In this document: positions 1-5,280 of the stretch, in pieces
Layout: each line of letters opens with the position of its first letter
Position numbering within the stretch: position 1 is the stretch's first letter
Source: DASXIW01 sp036497785
GTDB lineage: Bacteria > Pseudomonadota > Alphaproteobacteria > Acetobacterales > Acetobacteraceae
Reading direction: 5' to 3'
Assembly: GCA_036497785.1 (NCBI GenBank)
Contig: DASXIW010000052.1
Coordinates: 1 to 5,940, forward strand
DNA: 5,940 nucleotides
The notes under the pieces: model-generated
The model's input: the letters and a program-made list of their open reading frames with translations, nothing else
What the model was told of the DNA's origin: nothing
The model's database searches: none
Translations under genes and position numbers: made by a program

Positions 1-241
1 CGGGCGTGTCGTCGCGGAATGCCAGGCGCGCGCCGATCACGGCCCGAATACCCACCTCCTTCGCCGCGTCCCACATCCGCACCACGCCGGCCACGCTGTT
101 GAGATCGGCGATGCCGATTGCGGCAAGCCCCAGCACCGAGGCGGTGGCGGCGAGTTCCTCCGGCGACGAGGCGCCGCGCAGGAAGGAGAACGCGCTCGCC
201 ACCTGGAGTTCGGCGTATGGCCAACCGGCGCCCGGCGTCAT
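1..241 (-). CDS. dnaE2: Error-prone DNA polymerase DnaE2/ImuC, N-terminal 80 residues (partial)
   Basis: This is the start of the alpha-subunit-like translesion polymerase that copies damaged DNA together with ImuA and ImuB. Reading from the ATG at 241-239, the 80 visible residues begin MTPGAGWPYAELQVASAFSF and continue with LRGASSPEELAATA, LGLAAIGIADLNSVAGVVRMWDAAKE and GIRAVIGARLAFRDDTP. This is the PHP-domain opening typical of DnaE2, including 'FSFLRGAS' and 'GIAD.N..AGVVR'. The gene continues beyond position 1, so the polymerase core is not visible. It is the last gene of the imuA-imuB-dnaE2 order, 175 bp after the imuB stop, with a REP-type palindrome in between. There is no good Shine-Dalgarno before the ATG, but the conserved 'YAEL' motif sits at the expected distance, so the start is probably right. 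Expression most likely comes from the SOS promoter upstream of imuA. Confidence 0.93.
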   Translation of the reverse strand, partial: MTPGAGWPYAELQVASAFSFLRGASSPEELAATASVLGLAAIGIADLNSVAGVVRMWDAAKEVGIRAVIGARLAFRDDTP

Positions 242-264
242 GGTCGAGCCTGGGGAGACGATAC

Positions 265-293
265 CTCGTTTGTCGTCAGCTCGTTTGTCGTCA
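265..293. repeat. Two tandem copies of a 14-bp unit, 15-bp period
   Basis: CTCGTTTGTCGTCA occurs at 265-278 and again, unchanged, at 280-293, separated by one G. The second copy runs into the left arm of the REP palindrome. It may be a duplication left when the palindrome inserted or recombined. Confidence 0.6.
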
Positions 294-376
294 TTCCCGC
301 GAAAGCGGGAACCCAGGGGTCGCAAGCAGAAATGAGCGCTGGTTCCCCTGGGTTCCCGCTTTCGCGGGAATGACGA
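288..376. repeat. REP-type palindrome between imuB and dnaE2
   Basis: The arms 288-319 and 345-376 are perfect reverse complements over 32 bp and are separated by a 25-nt loop. Each arm contains a smaller dyad, CCCGCGAAAGCGGG. The arm is the widespread alphaproteobacterial 'TCATTCCCGCGAAAGCGGGAACCC' type of repeat, recognisable from the read-through peptides HSRESGNPG and WVPAFAGMT. It fills most of the 175-bp gap between the imuB stop and the dnaE2 start. In RNA it would form a very stable hairpin inside the operon message. There is no T-tract, so it is not a classical terminator, but it could protect the imuAB part of the transcript or lower dnaE2 expression. Confidence 0.88.
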
Positions 377-416
377 TTACAAATCAACGCCTGCGCTCGC
401 CGGGCAAGTGCCACCG

Positions 417-2279
417 TCACCCGAACAAACCATGCAGGTACCAACGCGGCATCCGATCCTCGGCGTGCAGGCCGGCCCGAAAGATCCAGAACCGGGCGCC
501 GTCGGAATCCTCCACCCGGTAGTAGTCACGAACCAGATCTGTGTCCGGCCGCTTGCCAGCACGCCTGCCGCGCCACCATTCAGCGGCGATCCGCTCGGGA
601 CCAGCGGCAGCGCGCACCCGATGCGCCACGCCCCGCCAACTGAACCGGATCGGCGGATCGTCCGGCACCGGCGCGATCACCTCGATCTCCTCCGGCCGGC
701 GCAGCAGGCGAATCGGCCGCGGCGCGCCGGGATCGTTCACCCAGGACGGCTGACTGACCGGCAGCGGCGGGACATGCCGCACCGCGCGCTCCGGCACATG
801 GCTGGCATACGGCGCGGCACGCGACATCTGGTCTGAACCAAGGCGGTTGGTCAGCGTATCGACCACCCCGGCCAGCCGGTCGGTGGCATCAGGCGTGGCC
901 AGATCGGCGAGGCGCCCCTGCGGGGCCTGCAGCGGCGCCACGATCTCGGCTTCCAGCGCGATCACCTCCACCCCGAAGCCCGGATCAACAGTGTCCAGCT
1001 TCTCGCCCAGCAGCCTGGTCAGATAGCCGGGATCGCGCACCGCCAGCGCGGTGGTCACCGCGATCTGCGGCACTACCTCATCGACCCGGAAGAAGCGCGC
1101 GACGAAGCGCCTTCCGCCTTTGTCCTGCTCCGCCAGGCGCCCGCACAGCCGTTCGGCGAGCCGGGTCAGGGCGCGCGCCAGATCCTCCGGCGTGCCGATC
1201 GGCTCGGCGAAGGCCAGGCGCTCCTGCCATTCGATCGGCGGGCGCGGCCAGTCGATGGCCTCCTCCATGGCGCCGAGCGCCTGATCCAGCCGCAACACCG
1301 GCATGGCGCCGAAGCGGGCGGTGATCTGCGCGCGCGGAATCTGCAGGAGATCTCCAACTGTGCGCAGGCCCAGGCGGCGCAATCCCGTCACGGTGCCCGT
1401 GTCGAGCCGGAGACCGGCGACGGGCAGGTCGGCCAGGGCCGCCTTTTCCCCGCCCGGCGGTAGAATTTCCTGGTCTTTTCCCATGCGCGCCAGTGCCCAG
1501 GCGGCACCGGTGGTACCGGCGATCGCCAGCCGGCAGGGAATGCCGTCCCGTTCCAGGCGGGAGGCGAGGTCCTGCACCAAGCACGCCTCGCCGCCCGCCT
1601 GTTTGCCCGTCATGGCCGGGCTTGTCCCCACAGGCATCAGGATAGGGGCCAGCCGGCGCATACTTTCCCCCCCTCCCCTTGCGGGAGGGGGGCGGTGGGA
1701 GGGGTCGCAATGGCACAAGGCCGGCCGATCACATGAGCGCCAGTCTTGGCGTCGTGCCGCCCACCCCCCTCCCCCCACCCCCCTCCCGCAAGGGGAGGGG
1801 GAGGATTTCTCGGCGCCTTCCTCTAACCCGATGCCTATGGGGCGCGTCCCGGCCATCCGTTGCGCCACCGCTGCCGGTGGTGATGGCCGGGACAGGCCCG
1901 GCCATGACGATGGGGACATGTCGGCGGCGGGGAGAAAAGTACAGCCGGTGATGTCCAGCCACAGCCCGTCCGGCGGGTCCGGCGCGGCCATCGGCGTGTA
2001 GCGCTCGCACCAGGCGGCGAGCCGGGCCAGGGCGGCTTCGTCGCCCGCCGGCTCGGCCTCCACGGGGAGCAGCGAAGGACACACGGCCCGCGCGTCGGTC
2101 AGGGTCTGGCCGGGACGCAGCCCCTGCGCCTCGCCATGCCCGCCGACCGCGACCAGATGCCGCACGCCGCGGATGGTCTCGACCGTGACGAGCGGCCTAT
2201 CCGGCGAGGCGGAGCTGCCGCGGGTCAGACGCGTGATCGGCCAGTGCGGCAACCACACGGAGAGGATGCGTCGCATCAT
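417..2279 (-). CDS. imuB: ImuB, inactive Y-family polymerase-like mutasome subunit, with a repeat insertion
   Basis: ImuB bridges DnaE2 to the replication clamp during SOS translesion synthesis. The protein opens MMRRILSVWLPHWPITRLTR and lacks the first metal-binding Asp of true Y-family polymerases. At residues 104-109 the usual D-E-A-Y-L-D is D-G-L-W-L-D, so the catalytic Glu is replaced by Gly105, as expected for ImuB. HhH-like residues 298-324 (GLRRLGLRTVGDLLQIPRAQI), the little-finger region and the family C-terminus (DYYRVEDSDGARFWIFRAGL..PRWYLHGLFG) are intact. The ORF is 620 residues, against about 500 for usual ImuB. The excess is residues ~116-228, low-complexity read-through of REP-like repeats between 'LDITGCTF' and 'GGEACLVQDLASRL'. 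The start is set by GGAGG at 2290-2286, six bases before the ATG at 2279. A second ATG follows directly. Whether the enlarged protein works is unknown. Confidence 0.93.
   Translation of the reverse strand: MMRRILSVWLPHWPITRLTRGSSASPDRPLVTVETIRGVRHLVAVGGHGEAQGLRPGQTLTDARAVCPSLLPVEAEPAGDEAALARLAAWCERYTPMAAPDPPDGLWLDITGCTFLPAADMSPSSWPGLSRPSPPAAVAQRMAGTRPIGIGLEEGAEKSSPSPCGRGVGGGGWAARRQDWRSCDRPALCHCDPSHRPPPARGGGESMRRLAPILMPVGTSPAMTGKQAGGEACLVQDLASRLERDGIPCRLAIAGTTGAAWALARMGKDQEILPPGGEKAALADLPVAGLRLDTGTVTGLRRLGLRTVGDLLQIPRAQITARFGAMPVLRLDQALGAMEEAIDWPRPPIEWQERLAFAEPIGTPEDLARALTRLAERLCGRLAEQDKGGRRFVARFFRVDEVVPQIAVTTALAVRDPGYLTRLLGEKLDTVDPGFGVEVIALEAEIVAPLQAPQGRLADLATPDATDRLAGVVDTLTNRLGSDQMSRAAPYASHVPERAVRHVPPLPVSQPSWVNDPGAPRPIRLLRRPEEIEVIAPVPDDPPIRFSWRGVAHRVRAAAGPERIAAEWWRGRRAGKRPDTDLVRDYYRVEDSDGARFWIFRAGLHAEDRMPRWYLHGLFG
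1608..1909. repeat. Nested palindromic repeat cluster (REP/MITE-like) inserted inside imuB
   Basis: The outer arms 1608-1628 and 1889-1909 are inverted copies matching 20 of 21 bp, of the 'CGTCATGGCCGGGC' repeat type. A second dyad pairs 1846-1857 with 1882-1893 (12 bp, perfect). An inner inverted pair, 1669-1692 with 1778-1801, is perfect over 24 bp and C/G-rich, and each copy carries its own small dyad around TTGC. The segment is therefore a nest of at least three repeat units, with no transposase. It lies in the stretch of imuB that has no counterpart in ordinary ImuB proteins and stays open in the imuB frame. I could not identify a clean target-site duplication, so the exact junctions are uncertain; the protein mismatch spans roughly 1596-1934. 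Confidence 0.8.
1683..1787. other. G-quadruplex-capable tracts on both strands within the imuB insertion
   Basis: On the plus strand, 1683-1704 has four G-runs (3, 6, 3 and 4 G) with loops of 1-4 bases. On the minus strand, the complement of 1764-1787 has G-runs of 3, 6, 6 and 6 with single-base loops. The minus strand is the imuB coding strand, so the second tract would also be in the mRNA. Folding is inferred from the pattern only. Confidence 0.45.
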
Positions 2280-3033
2280 CCGAAGCCTCCATGATCCACT
2301 CTCCCGGCCGGCCGCCGCGCGCCTGCGTCAGCGCCACGTGCCAGCGCGGCAGGCCCGGCTCCCTGCCGTCCTTCACGCTGGGCACGGCGGTGAGGTGCCA
2401 GCGGGTGACGGCGACGCTGGCCTCGCGGTCGGCGGTCCGGTGCCCATGCGGCCAGCGGCGCAGCGCGAAGCCGGTCGTGCCGTGGCGCAGGCAGGCAAGC
2501 TGCAGCCGGCGCGAGGCCGTGCGGTCGAACTGTCCCACCTCCCCAACCACGGCGGCGGCCACGCCGTCGCGCAGCGCGACCTCCATGGCGGCGAGCGTCT
2601 CGACGTCCCTGGACGGACGCACCAGGACCAGCCGGTTGGGGTCGAAGCCGTAAGGCAGCAGGCCGGGCGGGTGCAGGTCGCCGGCGGGGGCGATCCAGAA
2701 TACCGGCTTCGTGGGCGCGATGCGCGCCAGCAGGGCGGCGATGAAGGCGGTGGGCAGCGCGGCGGTCTCCGCGTCCAGCCCCACCGCGCCGATCTCGTGC
2801 AACTGGCCCAACGGCAGGCCGCCGCCGGGCAGGCAGGCATCCACGCGCGGATCGTCGAACGGCAGAAAACCGCCGGGCGACTTCGCCGGGCGCAGCCTGT
2901 CCCGCAGGGCAGCCAGGTGCGCCGGCAAGGTGGATGGCCGGCTGAGCCTGCCCGTGCGGATGGAATTCTCCCCCGCGGCCCCGGCGGGGGATTGGTTAGC
3001 GGGAGGCTCAGAGGGGTAAAATGATGAGCGCAT
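2197..3033 (-). CDS. imuA: ImuA, RecA-like SOS mutasome protein
   Basis: ImuA is the first subunit of the ImuA-ImuB-DnaE2 translesion system and is a RecA/SulA-related protein without a normal nucleotide-binding site. Residues ~30-45 read LSRPSTLPAHLAALRDRL. They are followed by 'VDACLPGGGLPLGQLHEIG', the family's stand-in for the RecA Walker A region, in which the GKT/S element is missing. Later stretches 'KPVFWIAP', 'LVLVRPSRDVETLAAMEVALRDG', 'LQLACLRHGTTGFALR' and the C-terminal 'GRPGEWIMEASDDATHPLRVVAALAD' are characteristic. At 278 residues it has normal family size. The last 83 bp overlap imuB in another frame, a compact arrangement suggesting translational coupling. The ATG at 3033 has no Shine-Dalgarno and lies five bases after a LexA box, so the message may be leaderless. 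The first ~28 residues are poorly conserved in style, so a slightly later start cannot be excluded. Confidence 0.9.
   Translation of the reverse strand: MRSSFYPSEPPANQSPAGAAGENSIRTGRLSRPSTLPAHLAALRDRLRPAKSPGGFLPFDDPRVDACLPGGGLPLGQLHEIGAVGLDAETAALPTAFIAALLARIAPTKPVFWIAPAGDLHPPGLLPYGFDPNRLVLVRPSRDVETLAAMEVALRDGVAAAVVGEVGQFDRTASRRLQLACLRHGTTGFALRRWPHGHRTADREASVAVTRWHLTAVPSVKDGREPGLPRWHVALTQARGGRPGEWIMEASDDATHPLRVVAALADHASDPRQLRLAG
2286..2290 (-). promoter_or_regulatory. Shine-Dalgarno GGAGG for imuB, inside imuA
   Basis: GGAGG on the minus strand lies six bases upstream of the imuB ATG at 2279, within imuA codons (...MEASDDA...). It decides between the two adjacent imuB ATGs in favour of the first. 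Confidence 0.75.
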
Positions 3034-3038
3034 AGCGT

Positions 3039-3053
3039 GTTCTATATTTGTTC
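3039..3053 (-). promoter_or_regulatory. LexA (SOS) box upstream of imuA
   Basis: The plus strand reads GTTC-TATATTT-GTTC, and the minus strand GAAC-N7-GAAC. This is the direct-repeat LexA operator of Alphaproteobacteria. It sits five bases upstream of the imuA ATG and overlaps the likely -10 region, the expected position for a repressor that blocks RNA polymerase. It predicts DNA-damage induction of imuA, imuB and probably dnaE2. Confidence 0.88.
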
Positions 3054-3074
3054 TCAGTTAGCCCCGAGAGTCAA
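3041..3074 (-). promoter_or_regulatory. Candidate imuA promoter
   Basis: On the minus strand TTGACT lies at 3074-3069. The A/T-rich run through the LexA box offers -10 candidates: AAATAT at 3049-3044 (19-bp spacing) or TATAGA at 3046-3041 (22-bp spacing). Either places the transcription start within a few bases of the ATG at 3033, implying a leaderless or nearly leaderless message. The spacing is not ideal, so the exact elements are uncertain. Confidence 0.4.
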
Positions 3075-3126
3075 CGACTCGAATCGAGAATCGGGGTCAC
3101 GATTCGAATCAAGACCCCCGAATCGA
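3062..3126. repeat. Cluster of CGAATC motifs and small dyads between the NUDIX gene and imuA
   Basis: CGAATCGA occurs at 3080-3087 and 3119-3126. GACTCGAATC (3076-3085) and the perfect palindrome GATTCGAATC (3101-3110) are near-direct repeats 25 bp apart. GAGTC-AAC-GACTC (3068-3080) is a short hairpin that contains the TTGACT -35 candidate. CCCCGA (3062-3067) pairs with TCGGGG (3091-3096). The cluster covers the NUDIX stop and the region upstream of the SOS box. It could hold an extra operator or weak termination structure. Confidence 0.45.
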
Positions 3127-3876
3127 CAGTCCGGCACGGATCAGGAACTCGCGCGCCGGCGGCACCAGGATCTCCCCTGCCTCGGCCAGGAAGGCCGCAA
3201 CTCTGGCCTCCGGCACGACCTGCAGCTCACGGTATTCCGCGTTCCCGCCGGCCCGGTGCGCGGCCAGCACCGCCTCGGCGGTGAGCTTCGTGGTCAGCGC
3301 CAGGCCAAGGTCCGCGACGTGGCTGTCCGGATGCTCGACGATGCACAGCGGGCGCGGCTCGCCCACCGCGTCGGGCGGAAGCCCCAGCTCCTCCCGCAGC
3401 TCGGTCAGTAGCTGGCGACGCAGATCGACCATGCCATCGTCATTCACGGCGCCGGCATCCACGCTGCCAGCCGGTGGCAACTGCCACATGCCGGCCTGAT
3501 AGATCGCCGCCCGATGCCGCCGCCCCACCACCACGCCGCCGGCGCAGCACAGGACCCCGCAGACCGCGAGCGGCCGCACGCCGAGGCCGACAAACAACCT
3601 GGGCTGCTCCATCTGCGCGACTATCCGACGAAACTCGGTCAGATGGCCGGTAACCTGCTTTGGCGTGATGGTATCGGCGCTGAATACGCGGCCATTGAAC
3701 AGCGTCCCTGCCCCGCCGGCGGCGACCCGCCGGCTGGCGGCTTGCCACAGCCGTTCCACCGCCCTTTCCATATCCGGCGGCAGCACCGGCATGGCGCGCC
3801 CGACGCGCACCTCCACGTCGGCCGCCACCTCATGCACGACATACCTGTCCACCGGCTTCCCTTCCCGCCTCAGCAT
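3109..3876 (-). CDS. NUDIX hydrolase family protein
   Basis: Probable NUDIX-fold enzyme cleaving a nucleoside-diphosphate-linked substrate; the substrate cannot be read from sequence. The fold begins near residue 97 (GLGVRPLAVCGVLCCAGGVVVGRR). The NUDIX box covers ~137-166, ending TELREELGL, with Glu159, Glu162 and Glu163 as the likely metal ligands. The box departs from GX5EX7REUXEEXGU: Thr158 replaces Arg, and the upstream Glu position is Val150. The ~95-residue N-terminal part has 'TLFNGRVFSADTITPKQVTGHLTEFR', reminiscent of the LFNG-containing N-terminus of NUDT22-like UDP-sugar hydrolases, so a nucleotide-sugar substrate is a guess. The ATG at 3876 lacks a good Shine-Dalgarno. The GTG at codon 9, preceded by a purine-rich stretch, is an alternative. 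It is divergent from the cupin gene and ends 75 bp before imuA, which has its own SOS promoter, so co-expression with imuA is not implied. Confidence 0.83.
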   Translation of the reverse strand: MLRREGKPVDRYVVHEVAADVEVRVGRAMPVLPPDMERAVERLWQAASRRVAAGGAGTLFNGRVFSADTITPKQVTGHLTEFRRIVAQMEQPRLFVGLGVRPLAVCGVLCCAGGVVVGRRHRAAIYQAGMWQLPPAGSVDAGAVNDDGMVDLRRQLLTELREELGLPPDAVGEPRPLCIVEHPDSHVADLGLALTTKLTAEAVLAAHRAGGNAEYRELQVVPEARVAAFLAEAGEILVPPAREFLIRAGLSIRGS

Positions 3877-3914
3877 GCCGATAGTAGTGCGCGATCAGCC
3901 GAAGGAGGCAGGGG

Positions 3915-4409
3915 ATGAGCCAGGATCACCACCACGAGGCGCCGGCGCCCGGCACAATCGATTGGCGGCACAACGGTGTGCGGGTGATCAAGGGCAACCA
4001 GCTCGATCCCAACACCGCGCAGACGCCCGGCATGAACCGAGCCGCCGCGATCAATGCCGCCCGCGTCGGCGCGCAGAAGATCTGGGCCGGCACGGTCAGC
4101 ATCCATCCGAACGCCAAGACCGGCGCCCACCATCACGGCGCGCTGGAGAGCGTGATCTACGTGGTGCGCGGCAAGGCCCGCATGCGCTGGGGCGAGCACC
4201 TGGAATTCGTGGCCGAGGCCGAGGCGGGGGATTTTATCTTCGTACCGCCCTACGTGCCGCACCAGGAGATCAACGCGAACTCCGACGCGACGCTGGAATG
4301 CGTGCTGGTGCGCAGCGACAACGAGGCCGTGGTGGTGAACCTGGACATCGAACCGGTGGAGAAGCCGGAGGCGGTCCACTGGGTCGACCCGATCCACAAG
4401 CATCCGTAA
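3915..4409 (+). CDS. Single-domain cupin (RmlC-like) protein
   Basis: A small cytoplasmic beta-barrel protein of 164 residues. Cupin motif 1 is visible as H72-H-H74-GALE78-SVIYVVRG. Motif 2 is GDFIFVPPYVPHQEIN (105-120), matching G-X5-P-X-(G->Y)-X2-H-X3-N with His116. His72, His74, Glu78 and His116 form the usual metal site, so it probably binds a divalent metal. The reaction cannot be named, because such proteins may be sugar isomerases, dioxygenases or plain ligand binders. The His-rich start (SQDHHHE) and C-terminus (DPIHKHP) may also touch metal. AAGGAGG at 3902-3908, six bases before the ATG, makes the start secure. The gene is divergent from the NUDIX gene with 38 bp between the starts, and no clear promoter hexamers fit there, so its promoter may lie inside the NUDIX reading frame. 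Confidence 0.87.
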   Translation: MSQDHHHEAPAPGTIDWRHNGVRVIKGNQLDPNTAQTPGMNRAAAINAARVGAQKIWAGTVSIHPNAKTGAHHHGALESVIYVVRGKARMRWGEHLEFVAEAEAGDFIFVPPYVPHQEINANSDATLECVLVRSDNEAVVVNLDIEPVEKPEAVHWVDPIHKHP

Positions 4410-4528
4410 CGGAATGACGTCCCGGCCGCGGTCCGCAGGGGTCCGGTTGGCTGCTTGGTTGAAAATCATCCTATAGCGGTCATGCGATCATATGTCGCGG
4501 CGTGGAGTGGAACTGCTACATTGCGGGC

Positions 4529-4735
4529 ATGATCATCGATCCGTTGGGGCCCAGGTATCACCTCCAGGTCAAGGCTACGACCCGCGCTGACCCGACGGGC
4601 TTTCGTTATGAAATCTGGGAAAAGCTGGACGCACCCTGGCTCATCCTCGCAAGCGGCCGCTACGCAACTGAACAAGAGGCCTGGGATGGTGGGCGGGCGG
4701 CGCTGCGCCGTATTGTCGACGAACCGGCAACCTGA
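4529..4735 (+). CDS. Small hypothetical protein, 68 residues
   Basis: I do not recognise a named family. From the ATG at 4529 the product reads MIIDPLGPRYHLQVKATTRA, continues through GFRYEIWEKLDAPWLILASG, and ends with a helical stretch 'ATEQEAWDGGRAALRRIVDEPAT'. The pattern is a short beta-sheet part with aromatic residues (Tyr10, Phe25, Tyr27, Trp30, Trp37) followed by an amphipathic helix. That looks like a real small cytoplasmic domain rather than a shadow frame, and the opposite-strand frame here is typical low-complexity antisense. The same frame also opens at a GTG at 4502, which would add nine residues. Neither start has a proper Shine-Dalgarno, and TACATT six bases before the ATG would fit a leaderless message, though no -35 is seen. 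It lies 119 bp after the cupin gene and converges on the DUF6362-like gene. Confidence 0.55.
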   Translation: MIIDPLGPRYHLQVKATTRADPTGFRYEIWEKLDAPWLILASGRYATEQEAWDGGRAALRRIVDEPAT

Positions 4736-4830
4736 GGTGTCCGGCCGGCGGGAACGCAGACAGGCACCATCACCGCCCGCCCCGGGTAAGCGACAGGCTG
4801 AAGCCGCACCTGGCGCCAGATCCCGCACCT

Positions 4831-5280
4831 TCAGGATGCGGCACATCGCCGGTTCAGTGCCGAGACGATCAGATCGATCCCCTGGGCGTGCCAACGCTGC
4901 ACGGCCTTGTGGTCCGCGCCCAGGGCTGTGGCAAGACGGCGCCAGGGGAACAGGTGGCGCTCCGTGATCGGATGCACCAGGCTGCGGGCGCCGACGATGC
5001 GCCGCAGCACGTAGCGGTCGATCGGGATCAGCGGGATCCACGACAGCGCCTCGTCCATGCGGGTGATCCGTTCAGCCGAGGGTACCGGCGGGCGGATGCG
5101 GTTGGTCGTCCAGCCGTAGTTCTCGATTGCGGTCCGCACGATCTCAAGCGACGAACCGCGCAGCCTGGTGGACCAGCCGGTGCCCGGCAAGGCCAACAGC
5201 GCAGCACCGGCTTCTTCCAGGCGACAGATCACCAGTTGCGTGTCGAACAGGCGTGCATCCGCTGCAAGAGCCGTGTTCAT
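4831..5280 (-). CDS. DUF6362-like HTH protein (phage-type)
   Basis: A 149-residue soluble protein. The central signature 'PPVPSAERITRMDEALSWIPLI' (~65-85) and a C-terminal helix-turn-helix-like segment 'WRRLATALGADHKAVQRWHAQGIDLIVSALNRR' (~113-145) resemble DUF6362, a family I know from alphaproteobacterial prophages, where it probably binds DNA like a small-terminase or sigma-type HTH. The N-terminal ~55 residues are not recognised. The start is the ATG at 5280: AAAGGA (5293-5288) lies seven bases upstream. A TTG six codons earlier would extend the frame but overlaps that site. The ATG forms an ATGA overlap with the C-terminal frame of the upstream HTH gene, so the two were probably translated as a coupled pair. 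Family assignment is from memory of motifs; the DNA-binding role is inference. Confidence 0.72.
   Translation of the reverse strand: MNTALAADARLFDTQLVICRLEEAGAALLALPGTGWSTRLRGSSLEIVRTAIENYGWTTNRIRPPVPSAERITRMDEALSWIPLIPIDRYVLRRIVGARSLVHPITERHLFPWRRLATALGADHKAVQRWHAQGIDLIVSALNRRCAAS

Noticed and set aside
288..376. REP palindrome as intrinsic terminator of imuAB
   Set aside because: No T-tract follows on either strand, and the arms match a dispersed repeat type.
238..444. Minus-strand 68-codon ORF between imuB and dnaE2 ending in an ATGA overlap with dnaE2
   Set aside because: Its middle is the REP read-through (HSRESGNPG...WVPAFAGMT) and its start lies inside the imuB end. The ATGA overlap is most likely chance.
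1078..1716. Minus-strand 212-codon ORF overlapping imuB
   Set aside because: Pro/Arg-rich shadow in another frame of the same strand, with no family features.
1608..1909. Insertion sequence or CRISPR array inside imuB
   Set aside because: No transposase frame and no regular repeat-spacer pattern; the repeats are nested inverted pairs.
2173..3024. Plus-strand 283-codon ORF opposite imuA
   Set aside because: Antisense shadow of imuA in high-GC DNA: Arg/Gln/Gly-rich with no recognisable motif, while the minus frame is clearly ImuA.
3870..4469. Minus-strand 199-codon ORF opposite the cupin gene
   Set aside because: Antisense of a strongly supported cupin with a clear Shine-Dalgarno. The sequence is His/Val/Arg-rich without motifs.
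4410..4528. Terminator or RNA gene between the cupin gene and the small ORF
   Set aside because: Only weak GC dyads without a T-tract, and a poor promoter match (TATAGC at 4472-4477). No tRNA-like structure seen.
4466..5041. Minus-strand 191-codon ORF covering the small hypothetical gene and part of the DUF6362-like gene
   Set aside because: Shadow frame of the DUF6362-like gene, with Arg/Pro/Ala low-complexity content.
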